Shown: one piece after another, positions 8,147 to 16,910 of the stretch
How positions within the stretch are numbered: position 1 is the stretch's first letter
How the letters are laid out: each line of letters starts with the position of its first letter
Assembly (NCBI GenBank): GCA_963777625.1
Contig: CAVZRO010000021.1
Coordinates: forward strand, 257,057 to 321,056
DNA length: 64,000 bases
Direction of reading: 5' to 3'
From: DATDIC01 sp963777625
GTDB lineage: Bacteria > Pseudomonadota > Alphaproteobacteria > Acetobacterales > Acetobacteraceae
Made by a program: the position numbers and the translations under genes
The notes under the pieces: model-generated
Databases searched by the model: none
Seen by the model: only the letters and a program-made list of their open reading frames with translations
What the model was told of the DNA's origin: nothing

Positions 8147-9512
8147 ATGACGACCGCTGCCTTGTATGCGCCGCCCAGGCCACCCCTGCCCTCCGGCGAA
8201 TTGCCGCTGACCGGTTTCCTGCGCGCGATACGGACCAATGCGCTGACCATGTGGCCCGAAGCAGCGTACCGAGCAGCAGGTACACAGCCGCCACCTGCTC
8301 GGGCGCGTCACCATGCTGCTGAACAGTCCGGACGCAATTCATCGCGTGCTGGTGGACAACCCCGACAATTACCGCCGCTCGCCGGCGTCGGTACGCATCC
8401 TGCGGCCGATCACCGGCCGCGGCCTGCTGCTCAGCGAGGGCGATGACTGGAAGCTGCAGCGGCGCACCATCGCCCCTGCCCTCGCCCCACGGGTCATGCC
8501 GATGCTGGCCCGCCATATCGCTACGGTTGCAGACGAAACTGTATCCGCGCTGGCCATGAAGGTGGATCAGCCGATCGATCTGCTCGCCGGCATGGAGAGC
8601 ACGGCGCTGGAAATCGCCGGACGCTCGATGTTTTCGCTGGAGATGGGGCAATATGGCGCCGCGCTGCGGGCGCTGATTACCGAGTACGGTGCCCGCTGGG
8701 CGCGGCCGCATCTGTTCGACCTGCTGCTGCCGCCCGCAATCCCGACGGTGCGCGACCTGTTCCGGCGCCGGTTTCAGGCCAGATGGATGCGCCTGATCGA
8801 TCGCATCATGCGGGCCCGGTTGGATGCGCCATCGGCCGGCAATGCCCGCGACCTGTTCGACCTGCTGCGTGCGGCCCGCGACCCGGACACCGGCGCCGGC
8901 TTCTCCCACGACCAGCTTCGGGACCAGACCGCCACCTTGATGCTGGCCGGTCACGCCACCACCGCAGTGACGCTGTTCTGGTCGCTGACCCTGCTGTGCG
9001 GCGCCCCGGCGGAGCAGCAACTGCTGGCGAACGAGACGCAGGGACTGGACCTGGGTCCGGAGACCGCCTTCACGAACCTGCCGAGGTTGGTGCGCACCCG
9101 CGCCGTGATCAGCGAAGCGCTGCGGCTGTATCCGCCCGCGTTCACCATCGCCCGCCAGGCGATCCAGGCCGATCGCGCCGCTGCAGCCGCAATTCCCGCC
9201 GGCGCCATCCTGATGATCGCGCCCTGGGTGCTGCACCGGCATCGCCGGCTCTGGCGCGACCCGGATGCGTTCGATCCGACGCGGTTCCTGCCCGATGCAA
9301 CGCCGCCGCCGCGCTTCGCCTATATGCCGTTCGGCGCCGGGCCGCGGGTATGCGTGGGCGCGCAGTTCGCGCTGACCGAGGCCACGCTGGTGTTGGCAAG
9401 ACTGATGCAGAGTTTCAGGGTTGCGCTCGACGAACCGGGTCCGGTGCTGCCCGTCGCTATCGTGACCACCCAGCCCGATCACCCACCCCGCTTCCGCATC
9501 CATCCCCGATAG
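8147..9512 (+). CDS. Cytochrome P450, frame broken near 8270
   Basis: The N-terminus (PPRPPLPSGELPLTGFLRAI) is read from 8147, but the rest lies in another frame. One extra base near 8270, within GCGTACCGAGCAG, separates them. Removing it gives ~454 residues with AAYEQQVHSRHLLGRVTMLL across the join, normal P450 length. Motifs: oxygen-binding I helix LAGHATTAVT, ExxR as EALRLYPP, FDPTRFLPD, and heme loop FGAGPRVCVG with the Cys thiolate. It is soluble, CYP102/CYP4-like in style; the substrate is unknown. The 3' end is eight bases from the M20 hydrolase, suggesting co-transcription. Confidence 0.88.
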
Positions 9513-9520
9513 GAAATCGC

Positions 9521-10696
9521 ATGCGCGCCCTCGATCATATCCGCCGCTACCATCAGGATCTCACCGCGATCCGGCGGGATATCCATACCAACCCCGAACT
9601 CGGACTGCAGGAACATCGCACCGCGGATATCGTGGCGCGGAAACTGGAGGAATGGGGGATCGAGGTGCATCGCGGCGTCGGTGGCACCGGCGTTGTGGGC
9701 GTGCTGCGGTCCGGCAACGGGCACCAGGCGATCGGCCTGCGGGCCGACATGGACGCACTGCCGATCGAGGAAGCCACCAACCTGCCTTATGCCAGCCAGA
9801 CCAGCGGCATCATGCATGCCTGCGGCCATGACGGCCACACCACCATGCTGCTGGGCACGGCGCGCTACCTGGCGGAAACACGCGATTTCAACGGCACCGT
9901 CAATTTCATCTTCCAGCCTGGCGAGGAAGGCGTCGGCGGTGCACTGGCGATGCTGAAGGACGGGCTGTTCGAGCGGTTCCCCTGCGATGCGATCTTCGGA
10001 ATGCACAATCGCCCGGGCATGCCGGTTGGCCAGTACGCCATCACGCCTGGCACGGCCATGGCCGCCGGAGCGTTCTTCGATATCACCGTCAGCGGCCGCG
10101 GCGCGCATGGCGCCCGGCCCGAGGAAAGCATCGACCCCGTGCTGGTTGCCTGCCATATCGGAACCGCGCTGCAATCGATCGTGTCGCGCAACGTGTCGCC
10201 GCGCGACGCCGCCGTGCTCAGTATCACGCGCATCCACGGCGGTGAGGCGTACAACGTGATCCCCGAGACCGCCATCCTGGCCGGCACCGCCCGAACCATG
10301 CGGCGCGAGACCATGAACCTGATCGAACGCAACCTGGAGCGGGTAGCCGCGAACGTGGCCGGTGCGTTCGGCGCTGCGGCGTCGGTGGATTTCCGGCTGA
10401 TCTTCGCGCCGCTGGTCAATCACCCGGCGCATGCGGAGGAAATCGCCAATGCGGCCGCCGAACTGGTCGGACCGGAAAATGTCGATCGAAACAAGCCGCC
10501 CGCCGTCGCATCGGAGGATTTCAGCTTCATGCTGGAGCAAGTGCCGGGCGCTTACATCAATCTGGGCAACGGCGAGCAGAGCGCGCCGGTGCACAACCCA
10601 GGTTACAATTTCAACGACGAGGCGATTCCGTACGGATCAGCGCTCTTTGCCCACCTGGTGGAACGCAAGTTGCCGCGCGGCATCGGCGATAAATAG
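9521..10696 (+). CDS. M20 family amidohydrolase (hippurate hydrolase/aminoacylase-like)
   Basis: This 391-residue protein starts at 9521 behind TAGGAAATC. It has the M20D/HipO layout: catalytic domain with GLRADMDALPI, HACGHDGHTTMLLG (metal ligands His/Asp/His), FIFQPGEEGVGGA (general base Glu and ligand Glu), a dimerisation domain (~180-290) with VSGRGAHGARP, and a closing ASEDFSFMLEQVPGAY. It is predicted cytosolic and hydrolyses N-acyl amino acids or related amides. It follows the P450 gene in the same direction. Confidence 0.9.
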   Translation: MRALDHIRRYHQDLTAIRRDIHTNPELGLQEHRTADIVARKLEEWGIEVHRGVGGTGVVGVLRSGNGHQAIGLRADMDALPIEEATNLPYASQTSGIMHACGHDGHTTMLLGTARYLAETRDFNGTVNFIFQPGEEGVGGALAMLKDGLFERFPCDAIFGMHNRPGMPVGQYAITPGTAMAAGAFFDITVSGRGAHGARPEESIDPVLVACHIGTALQSIVSRNVSPRDAAVLSITRIHGGEAYNVIPETAILAGTARTMRRETMNLIERNLERVAANVAGAFGAAASVDFRLIFAPLVNHPAHAEEIANAAAELVGPENVDRNKPPAVASEDFSFMLEQVPGAYINLGNGEQSAPVHNPGYNFNDEAIPYGSALFAHLVERKLPRGIGDK

Positions 10697-10726
10697 AGCC
10701 GATTCGCCACTGCTTCGTTTTCTCCC

Positions 10727-10766
10727 TTGACCGGCTCCATATTTCCATTATCTTGGAAATATGGAG
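10727..10766 (+). promoter_or_regulatory. arsR promoter and perfect 12-bp-arm palindromic operator
   Basis: CTCCATATTTCC (10735-10746) and GGAAATATGGAG (10755-10766) are perfect inverted repeats separated by eight bases. They enclose TATCTT (10749-10754), which sits 16 bases after TTGACC (10727-10732), a plausible sigma70 pair. The right arm contains the arsR ATG at 10761. Transcription would start at or next to that ATG, giving a leaderless mRNA. ArsR repressors bind such palindromes, so autoregulation is expected. Confidence 0.75.
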
Positions 10767-11117
10767 AAGTCAGACGCCATAGCTGCCTTGGCTGCCCTGG
10801 CGCAGGAGTCCCGCCTCGATATCTTCCGCCTGCTGGTGCAGGCCGGGACAGACGGCCTGCCCGCTGGTCAAATCGGGGAACGGCTGGGGCTGCCCTCAGC
10901 AACCCTGTCGTTCCACCTCAATCAGCTCAAACAGGCTGGCCTCATCACGTTCCGCCGGGAAGGACGTTCGCTCATCTACATGGCGGGATATCCGGCCATG
11001 AATGCACTGCTCGGCTACCTGACGGAGAACTGCTGCCAGGGTGACCCGGCGAGTTGCGGCGTCCGCGTCTGCGACGGCTCCACCCTCATCACAGCCAAGG
11101 AAGGAACGCGCCAATGA
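10761..11117 (+). CDS. arsR: ArsR-family arsenic-responsive repressor
   Basis: A 118-residue winged-helix repressor. The ArsR HTH is seen in LAQESRLDIFRLLVQAG and LSATLSFHLNQLKQAGLI-like recognition helices (PSATLSFHLNQLKQAG), followed by the wing FRREGRSLIYMA. Arsenic-binding cysteines lie near the C-terminus (ENCCQGDPASCGVRVC), as in the ArsR subgroup with C-terminal Cys clusters rather than the E. coli alpha3 site. The ATG lies inside a perfect palindrome, and the stop overlaps the arsI start by four bases (ATGA). Confidence 0.93.
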   Translation: MEKSDAIAALAALAQESRLDIFRLLVQAGTDGLPAGQIGERLGLPSATLSFHLNQLKQAGLITFRREGRSLIYMAGYPAMNALLGYLTENCCQGDPASCGVRVCDGSTLITAKEGTRQ

Positions 11118-11617
11118 AGCGCCTGCACGTGCATGTGTCCGTCGCGGACATTGCCCAGTCGGTCCGGTTCTACAGCACGCTGTTTGCAGCCGCACCGGCC
11201 GTCATCAAGCCCGACTATGCAAAGTGGATGCTCGACGATCCCCGTGTGAACTTCGCCATTTCAACCCGCAACGGACAGAAGGGCCTCGATCACCTCGGCA
11301 TTCAGGTCGAGACCGCCGACGAGCTGCACGAGGTTTACGGGCGGCTGCAACAGGCTGACCGGCCGGTGCTGGAAGAAGGCGCGACGATCTGCTGCTATGC
11401 CAGGTCGGAAAAGTCGTGGATCACGGACCCGCAAGACGTGTCGTGGGAAACCTTCCTCACTTCGGGCGAGAGCACGGTTTACGGCGATAGCGTCGATCTC
11501 GGCCCGATCCGCACCACGGCCGGTGCCTGTTGCACCCCTGAAACCTCACAAGGCACATGCTGCGCCCCGAAATCCGAGCCGGCCGCCGATGCGCCATGTT
11601 GCGGCGCGGCTGCATGA
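11114..11617 (+). CDS. arsI: ArsI/CadI-family protein, putative C-As lyase
   Basis: This 167-residue type I extradiol-dioxygenase/glyoxalase-fold protein starts MKRLHVHVSV, overlapping arsR. It has the family's likely Fe(II) ligands (His near residue 5-7, His60 in LDHLGIQV, Glu112 in WETF) and the vicinal pair Cys93-Cys94 in TICCYA that binds trivalent organoarsenicals. Known ArsI enzymes cleave the C-As bond of methylarsenite or trivalent aromatic arsenicals, giving arsenite. Three more CC pairs sit in the tail (139-140, 149-150, 162-163), possibly for metalloid capture. The arsenite exporter that follows would remove the product. Confidence 0.88.
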   Translation: MKRLHVHVSVADIAQSVRFYSTLFAAAPAVIKPDYAKWMLDDPRVNFAISTRNGQKGLDHLGIQVETADELHEVYGRLQQADRPVLEEGATICCYARSEKSWITDPQDVSWETFLTSGESTVYGDSVDLGPIRTTAGACCTPETSQGTCCAPKSEPAADAPCCGAAA

Positions 11618-11657
11618 AGGTCACCGTTGATCACCACGCGACCTGCGGCAGATCGCC

Positions 11658-12734
11658 ATGAATGAGGCCGCAACTATCGCTCCCGGCAAAGCCCCCGCGA
11701 TGGGCACATTCGAGCGTTACCTGACGCTATGGGTGGCGCTCTGCATCGTGGTCGGCGTCGCGCTCGGGCAGGCGGTGCCGGGGCTGTTCCATGCCCTCGG
11801 CGCGGCAACCGTGGCGCAGGTCAATCTGCCGGTCGCCGTCCTGGTCTGGCTGATGATCGTTCCCATGCTGCTGAAGATCGACCTTGCCGCGATCGGGCAA
11901 GTCAAAAGCCATTGGCGCGGGATCGCGGCCACGGTCGGCGTCAACTGGCTGGTCAAGCCGTTCTCGATGGCGCTGCTTGGCTGGTTGTTCATCGGCCACC
12001 TGTTCCGCCCGCTGCTGCCCGCCGGACAGATCGACGCCTACATGGCCGGGCTGATCCTGCTGGCGGCGGCGCCCTGCACGGCCATGGTGTTCGTCTGGTC
12101 GAACCTCGTGGACGGCGAACCGCATTTCACGCTGTCGCAGGTCGCGCTCAACGACACCATCATGGTGGTGGCGTTCGCGCCGATCGTGGCGCTGCTGCTC
12201 GGCCTCTCCTCGATCACCGTGCCATGGAACACGCTGATCCTGTCGGTCGTCCTCTACATCGTCGTACCGGTCATCATGGCGCAGCTCTGGCGGCGATCGC
12301 TGCTGGCGCAGGGCGGCCAGGCGGCGCTCGGCCGCACACTCCGAACCCTCGCACCGCTGTCGCTCGCGGCCTTGCTGCTGACCCTCATCCTGCTGTTCGG
12401 CCTGCAAGGCGAACAGATCATCCGGCAACCCGCCGTCATCGCGATGCTGGCGCTGCCGATCATGATCCAGGTCTATTTCAACGCCGGCCTGGCCTATTGG
12501 CTCAACCGCCAGCTCGGGGTCGAATGGTGCGTGGCCGGACCCTCGGCGCTGATCGGCGCCAGCAACTTCTTCGAACTGGCGGTGGCGACGGCGATAGCCC
12601 TGTTCGGATTCCAGTCCGGCGCGGCGCTCTCAACCGTTGTGGGCGTGCTGGTGGAAGTGCCGGTCATGCTGTCGGTCGTCCACATCGTCCGCCGCTCGCG
12701 CGGATGGTATGAACGCGGCATCGCCGTGCCGTAG
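11658..12734 (+). CDS. acr3: Arsenite efflux permease, ACR3 family
   Basis: This encodes 358 residues with about ten membrane segments. ACR3 hallmarks are AAAPCTAMVFVWS, with the essential Cys in a membrane segment, and GASNFFELAVATAIALFG near the C-terminus. It exports arsenite using the proton gradient. It lies 40 bases after arsI and is probably the last gene of arsR-arsI-acr3. No arsC reductase is present, so in this operon arsenite would come from uptake or from ArsI. Confidence 0.93.
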   Translation: MNEAATIAPGKAPAMGTFERYLTLWVALCIVVGVALGQAVPGLFHALGAATVAQVNLPVAVLVWLMIVPMLLKIDLAAIGQVKSHWRGIAATVGVNWLVKPFSMALLGWLFIGHLFRPLLPAGQIDAYMAGLILLAAAPCTAMVFVWSNLVDGEPHFTLSQVALNDTIMVVAFAPIVALLLGLSSITVPWNTLILSVVLYIVVPVIMAQLWRRSLLAQGGQAALGRTLRTLAPLSLAALLLTLILLFGLQGEQIIRQPAVIAMLALPIMIQVYFNAGLAYWLNRQLGVEWCVAGPSALIGASNFFELAVATAIALFGFQSGAALSTVVGVLVEVPVMLSVVHIVRRSRGWYERGIAVP

Positions 12735-12784
12735 CGCCTTCTCCGGTGTCCTGCCCGCAACATTCGTCCGCCGGCAAGCGTCGC

Positions 12785-13279
12785 TTATGAAACCACTGCC
12801 TGCCCGGCGGCGCAGGCCGCGCACAAGCCCTCCGCCTCGATCGTCGCCGAGCTGACGGTGAAGCCGAGCCGTTCGGCCGCATCAGCCAACGCATGGCTGA
12901 GGTGCTGGTCGTCCAGCTCGATCACCCGCCCGCAATTGCGGCAGATCAGAAACTGCGCCGTATGGTCCGCATGCTCGGTATCCTGGGCCACGCAGCCGAC
13001 AAAGGCGGCCAACCGCTCGACCCGATGCACCAGCCCCTGCTCCTGCAGGAAATCGAGCGCCCGATACACCGTCGGCGGCGCGGCACCATGGCGGGTGAGT
13101 TTCAACTGCTCCAGCAGATCGTAGGCGCCGGTCGGACCGCCCGATTCCAGGATCAGCCCCAGCACCTGCCGGCGAAGATCGGTCAGCCGAGCACCGCGGG
13201 CCGCGCACATATCCGCCGCGCGCGTCAGCAACGTCTCGGTGCCGCGGGAAAAACCGCTATCGTTCACGTCCTTGGCCAT
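12785..13279 (-). CDS. zur: Fur-family regulator, Zur-like
   Basis: This 164-residue regulator starts at 13279; a longer frame to 13459 runs antisense into hisI and is rejected. The DNA-binding domain has LTDLRRQVLGLILESGGPTGAYDLL and PPTVYRALDFLQEQGLVHRVE. The C-terminal domain has HADHTAQFLICRNCGRVIEL and a second pair LCAAC, giving the two CxxC structural zinc site of Zur. The high Ala content near SATIEAEGLCAAC is Zur-style, but zinc specificity is inferred. It is divergent from hisI across only 28 bases, so the two promoters must overlap the genes. Confidence 0.85.
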   Translation of the reverse strand: MAKDVNDSGFSRGTETLLTRAADMCAARGARLTDLRRQVLGLILESGGPTGAYDLLEQLKLTRHGAAPPTVYRALDFLQEQGLVHRVERLAAFVGCVAQDTEHADHTAQFLICRNCGRVIELDDQHLSHALADAAERLGFTVSSATIEAEGLCAACAAGQAVVS

Positions 13280-13307
13280 TCGCCAGCAACGGACCAAGAT
13301 ACCATGC

Positions 13308-13712
13308 ATGCAAGAATGCACCACCGATCCGGCCATCCTGTCGCAGATACGCTTCAACACCGACGGGCTTGTACCGGCCATCGCCCAGCAGCACGACACC
13401 AACGAGGTGCTGATGCTGGCCTGGATGAACCAGGAAGCGTTGGCCGAAACGCTGGCCACCGGCCGGGTCTGCTATTTCAGCCGCAGCCGCGGCCGTCTCT
13501 GGCGGAAAGGCGAAAGCTCCGGGCAGGTGCAACGGCTGAAGGAGCTGCGCATCGACTGTGACGGCGACACGCTGCTGCTGCTGGTCGAGCAGCATGGCGT
13601 GGCCTGTCACACCGGACGGCGAAGCTGCTTCTATCGGGCGGTGCGCGACGGCGCCCTGGTCGAGATCGCCGCCCCGCTGATCACGCAAGAGGCGCTGTAC
13701 GGGCGCGAATGA
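13308..13712 (+). CDS. hisI: Phosphoribosyl-AMP cyclohydrolase
   Basis: This encodes 134 residues (start MQECTTDP at 13308). It catalyses hydrolytic opening of the adenine ring of PR-AMP in histidine biosynthesis. Family motifs: RSRGRLWRKGESSGQVQ, DCDGDTLLLLVEQ (Mg/Zn-binding Asp cluster) and ACHTGRRSCFYR (zinc Cys/His). It is a single-domain HisI, not fused to HisE. It overlaps lpxB by four bases, an unusual pairing of amino acid and lipid A genes in one transcript. Confidence 0.95.
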   Translation: MQECTTDPAILSQIRFNTDGLVPAIAQQHDTNEVLMLAWMNQEALAETLATGRVCYFSRSRGRLWRKGESSGQVQRLKELRIDCDGDTLLLLVEQHGVACHTGRRSCFYRAVRDGALVEIAAPLITQEALYGRE

Positions 13713-14839
13713 CGCTGATCTACCTGGTTGCCGGTGAACCGAGCGGCGATGTGCTGGGCGCCCGGCTGATGGCGGCCTTGCGAGCCCGCCGCCCGGATCT
13801 CACCTTCGCCGGGATCGGCGGGACGCGGATGGCGGCCGAGGGGCTGACCAGTCGCTTCCCCATCGAGGAGCTGGCACTGATGGGGTTGCTGGAGGTGGTG
13901 CCCCGGCTGTGGCAGCTTCGGCGGCGCCTGGCCGAGACGGCCGCCGACATCGCCGCCCGCCGCCCGGCCGTGCTGGTGACCATCGACAGCCCGGGATTCA
14001 CGCTGCGCCTGCTGCGCGCCGTCGCGCCGCTTGGAATCCGCCGGGCGCACTATGTTGCGCCGCAGGTCTGGGCCTGGCGGGAAGGCCGGGTGCGGCACTA
14101 TCCGGGCCTGTGGGACCGGCTGCTCTGCCTGCTGCCCTTCGAGCCGGCGTTTTTCGCCCGTCACGGGCTGCCGGCCACATTCGTCGGTCATCCGGTGCTG
14201 GAAAGCGGCGCGCAGGGCGGGGACGGTATGCGCTTTCGCACCCGCCACGGCCTGAGCACCGACGCCCGTGTGGTGACCGTAATGCCCGGCAGCCGCCGGA
14301 CCGAGACGCGCCGGCTGCTGCCGCTGCTCAGCGCCGCGTTCGCGCAGCTCCCCGACCTCGTACCGGTGGTGCCGCTGGCTGGGCCGGTGGCCGAGGCGGT
14401 GCAGGCCGGGACCCGCTCCTGGCCGGTGCCGCCGATCCTGGTCGCCGAGTCCGACAAATTCGATGCGTTTGCCGCCTCGGCCGCAGCGCTGACCAAGTCC
14501 GGGACCTCGACCCTGGAACTCGCCCTGGCCGACGTACCGATGCTGGTCGCCTACCGGGTCAACCAGCTTACCGCTTCCCTGGCGCGGCTGACGGTCAAGG
14601 TGCGTTATGCCTCGCTGCTGAACCTGCTGTCGGACCGCGAACTGGTGCCCGAGCTGATCCAGGAAATCTGCACTCCGCCGAGACTGGTGGAGGGGTTGCG
14701 TCGATTGCTGTCGGATCCCCAGGCAGCCGAAGCTCAGCGGGCCGGATTTCGCAGCGTGCTGGAGACTCTGCGCCCGCCTGCCGGGCTCCCGTCAGAAGCC
14801 GCCGCCGAGGCCGTGCTCGAGCTGCTGGATCAGGCCTGA
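13709..14839 (+). CDS. lpxB: Lipid-A-disaccharide synthase
   Basis: This 376-residue GT19 enzyme joins UDP-diacylglucosamine to lipid X in lipid A biosynthesis at the inner membrane. Motifs: the N-terminal LVAGEPSGDVLGARLM, IDSPGFTLRLL, HYVAPQVWAWREGR, FVGHPVLE, MPGSRRTETRRLLP and SGTSTLELALADVPMLVAY, all diagnostic. Translation is coupled to hisI by ATGA. The 3' end meets the convergent oxidoreductase gene, whose open frame as given runs 245 bases antisense into lpxB; see that entry. Confidence 0.96.
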   Translation: MTLIYLVAGEPSGDVLGARLMAALRARRPDLTFAGIGGTRMAAEGLTSRFPIEELALMGLLEVVPRLWQLRRRLAETAADIAARRPAVLVTIDSPGFTLRLLRAVAPLGIRRAHYVAPQVWAWREGRVRHYPGLWDRLLCLLPFEPAFFARHGLPATFVGHPVLESGAQGGDGMRFRTRHGLSTDARVVTVMPGSRRTETRRLLPLLSAAFAQLPDLVPVVPLAGPVAEAVQAGTRSWPVPPILVAESDKFDAFAASAAALTKSGTSTLELALADVPMLVAYRVNQLTASLARLTVKVRYASLLNLLSDRELVPELIQEICTPPRLVEGLRRLLSDPQAAEAQRAGFRSVLETLRPPAGLPSEAAAEAVLELLDQA

Positions 14840-15800
14840 CGTCGCTCATCCGCGCGCGCGATACCGCCATGGCGTCGGATACCGCCAGGGCGGCCGCCAG
14901 GGCGCGCCGCCCGGCGGCGGCATCGACCAGGACCGGCGCGCCATCCAGCACCGAGGCGATGAAGGCGGCCTGCTCGGCCGCCAGCGCATCGTGGTCCTGC
15001 CAGGAGGTCTGCTCCATGTCGAACCCGTCCAGACCAGGGATCGCCTGGCCTTCGCCGCGGCGAATCACGCTCAGGCGGCGATTGGCGAAATCGAGCGCGA
15101 CGTAGCCGTCCTGGGCGAAAATGCGCATCTGCCGCTCGGTGCGGGTGGCGACACGGCTGGCGGTGATCGCGGCCACCGCGCCCGAGGCGAAGCGGATACG
15201 CGCGTTGGCGATGTCCTCGTGCGGGCCCGAGATAGCGGCGCCGACCGCATCCACCCCCTCGATCGGGCTATCGATGAGGGACAGCACCAGGTCGAGGTCG
15301 TGGATCATCAGGTCCAGGATCACCGACACATCTGTGCCGCGCGGCTTGAACGGGGCGACGCGGGTGGCCTCGATGTAAAGGGGCGGCCCGACCCGGCCGG
15401 CCAGTGCGCCATACGCGGCGGAGAAACGTTCCAGATGGCCGACCTGGAGAACAAGGCGCCGTTCATCCGCCAGTCGCGCCATCTCGTCGGCTTCAGCGAG
15501 GGTGGCGGCGATGGGTTTTTCCACCAGCACGTGCTTGCCCGCTATCAGGGCGGCTTTCGCGATCGGGAAGTGCACCGCGGCCGGCACCGCGACGATCAGC
15601 GCGTCGCTCGCTTGCAGCAACTCGGGGAGCGAAAGGTCAGCAGCGCCAGTCTCGGCGGCAACGGTGCGGGCGCGCTCCGCGTGTCGATCGTGCACGCCGG
15701 ACAGCCGGGCGCGCGGCGCGGCAGTGCCGAGCTTGAGCGCGTGATAGCGGCCGAAATGCCCGGTGCCGGCAACGCCGACGCGAAGGGGGATGGCGGTCAT
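14595..15800 (-). CDS. Gfo/Idh/MocA-family oxidoreductase with probable artefactual C-terminal extension
   Basis: The N-terminal Rossmann fold is VGVAGTGHFGRYHALKL; EKPIAATLAEADEMA is the family EKP motif, followed by QVGHLERFSAAY and a DLMIHDLDL segment. It is NAD(P)-dependent; the substrate is unknown, and such genes often sit beside lpx genes. The frame as given is 401 residues, but the last ~80 are Arg/Pro/Ala-rich and antisense to lpxB. A one-base change in the CG run near 14850-14860 would give SRARG and a stop at 14846, six bases from the lpxB stop and at normal family length (~318). I therefore think the true gene ends at 14846. The start at 15800 follows the AlgX-like gene by 44 bases. 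Confidence 0.82.
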   Translation of the reverse strand: MTAIPLRVGVAGTGHFGRYHALKLGTAAPRARLSGVHDRHAERARTVAAETGAADLSLPELLQASDALIVAVPAAVHFPIAKAALIAGKHVLVEKPIAATLAEADEMARLADERRLVLQVGHLERFSAAYGALAGRVGPPLYIEATRVAPFKPRGTDVSVILDLMIHDLDLVLSLIDSPIEGVDAVGAAISGPHEDIANARIRFASGAVAAITASRVATRTERQMRIFAQDGYVALDFANRRLSVIRRGEGQAIPGLDGFDMEQTSWQDHDALAAEQAAFIASVLDGAPVLVDAAAGRRALAAALAVSDAMAVSRARMSDVRPDPAARARPRRRLLTGARQAGAESPARCEIRPAELRLPGDPTAIDATPPPVSAECRFPGSARAPVRGPTAGSAARHNAP

Positions 15801-15844
15801 GTGGGGCTTTTGCGAGTGGCTTGCTTGGATGGCAAGGCCAGGCG

Positions 15845-16910
15845 TCACTGGCTTCCGACCAGCAGTCGCCCGTCCGCCGATGTCTGACCGGCAAGGATCG
15901 CGGCCATGTCGTGCACCAGCCGATCTGCCACACCCGTGCGGTAGTGCAGCGGATCCCAATAGTTCGTATCGGTATCGGTGATCGTGCTGGGACGCATGAA
16001 ATCGACCGCCGCCGTGCCCGGGATAGTTTCGGCAAGTGCGGCCACGCGGCGCTTGCATTCGTTCCAGACCTCAGCACCCTCGGTTCCCGCCGGCGAGAGC
16101 AATCGGTGATTATACGGGACAAAGAACAGGATTTTCCGGGTTCCAGCCGGCAGTTGCTCCAGCGCCGCACGAAGCGTTTCCAGCGCCGGATACCGCCACG
16201 TTCCCGGCGCGCCGGTGCGCGGTCCGGGTGGAATATCCGGCGTGGCGTCGCGCAGGTGCTCCGCCGCGCGCGCCGCATCGTACGTATCATCCGGAGGAAC
16301 GAAACTCGTGTAACCATCGCGTCCGTACACCGGACGCTTGATGCCGAGCAGTATCCCGAACTGCTGCCCGGCTTCCTGCACCGTGTACAGATTGAGCATG
16401 TGCAGATAGCCCACCCATCGGTTGGGCTGGTACATCCACTGCGGAAACTTGCGCGGCGTCAGTTTCTGGTAGGTGTCGCCGGTACCGCACCAGCGCACAT
16501 CCAGGCCGACCATGACGACGCGCGGATCGGGATGGGCGCGGCGAAACACGTCCATCAGGCTGACCTGCTCGAACACCGTCGCGTCGTTCATCGCCAGATT
16601 GGCGAAATGCGCCGAGAATGCGGGATCGAGCACTGCCGGCCGCAGCAGCCGGCTGGTCGAGGTGCCGAACACCGCGCTGTCGAAGCGTGCCGACCGCGCC
16701 AGCGCCGGAAACGAGAAGCGGGCGTCGGTTGCTACCGGCCAGCGCTGCGCCGGGCGGCGACAGCGGCAGCGTATCGAACGGATCGACCAACACCACGAAG
16801 CCGTAGATTACCCCGATCGCCAGCAACGCCGTGCCGACGGCGGCAAGAAAAAACCGCCGCCACGGATTGACCGGATACGCCCGGTCAGAACTGGAAATAA
16901 ATGAAAACAT
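15845..16910 (-). CDS. AlgX/AlgJ-like SGNH acetylation partner protein, frame broken near 16750
   Basis: The N-terminus (MFSFISSSDRAYP, then a single membrane anchor FFLAAVGTALLAIGVIYGFV) is read from 16910, overlapping the MBOAT stop by 26 bases. After DTLPLSPP the frame changes. Dropping one C in the CCGCCCGG run near 16750 gives a ~354-residue protein continuing VATDARFSFPALARSARFD, then VFGTSTSRLLRP (a G-T-S nucleophile-elbow-like motif) and a C-terminal DPLHYRTGVADRL that looks like the SGNH Asp-His block. These proteins accept acyl groups from the MBOAT protein and transfer them to polysaccharide in the periplasm. Function is inferred from this pairing. Confidence 0.75.

Noticed and set aside
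8147..9512. Two separate genes for the P450 region
   Set aside because: The two frames together cover one collinear P450 and a single base joins them at normal length.
11729..12712. A 327-codon frame overlapping acr3
   Set aside because: It is an alternative frame of the same strand, Arg/Gly-rich with no membrane segments, while acr3 has all its motifs.
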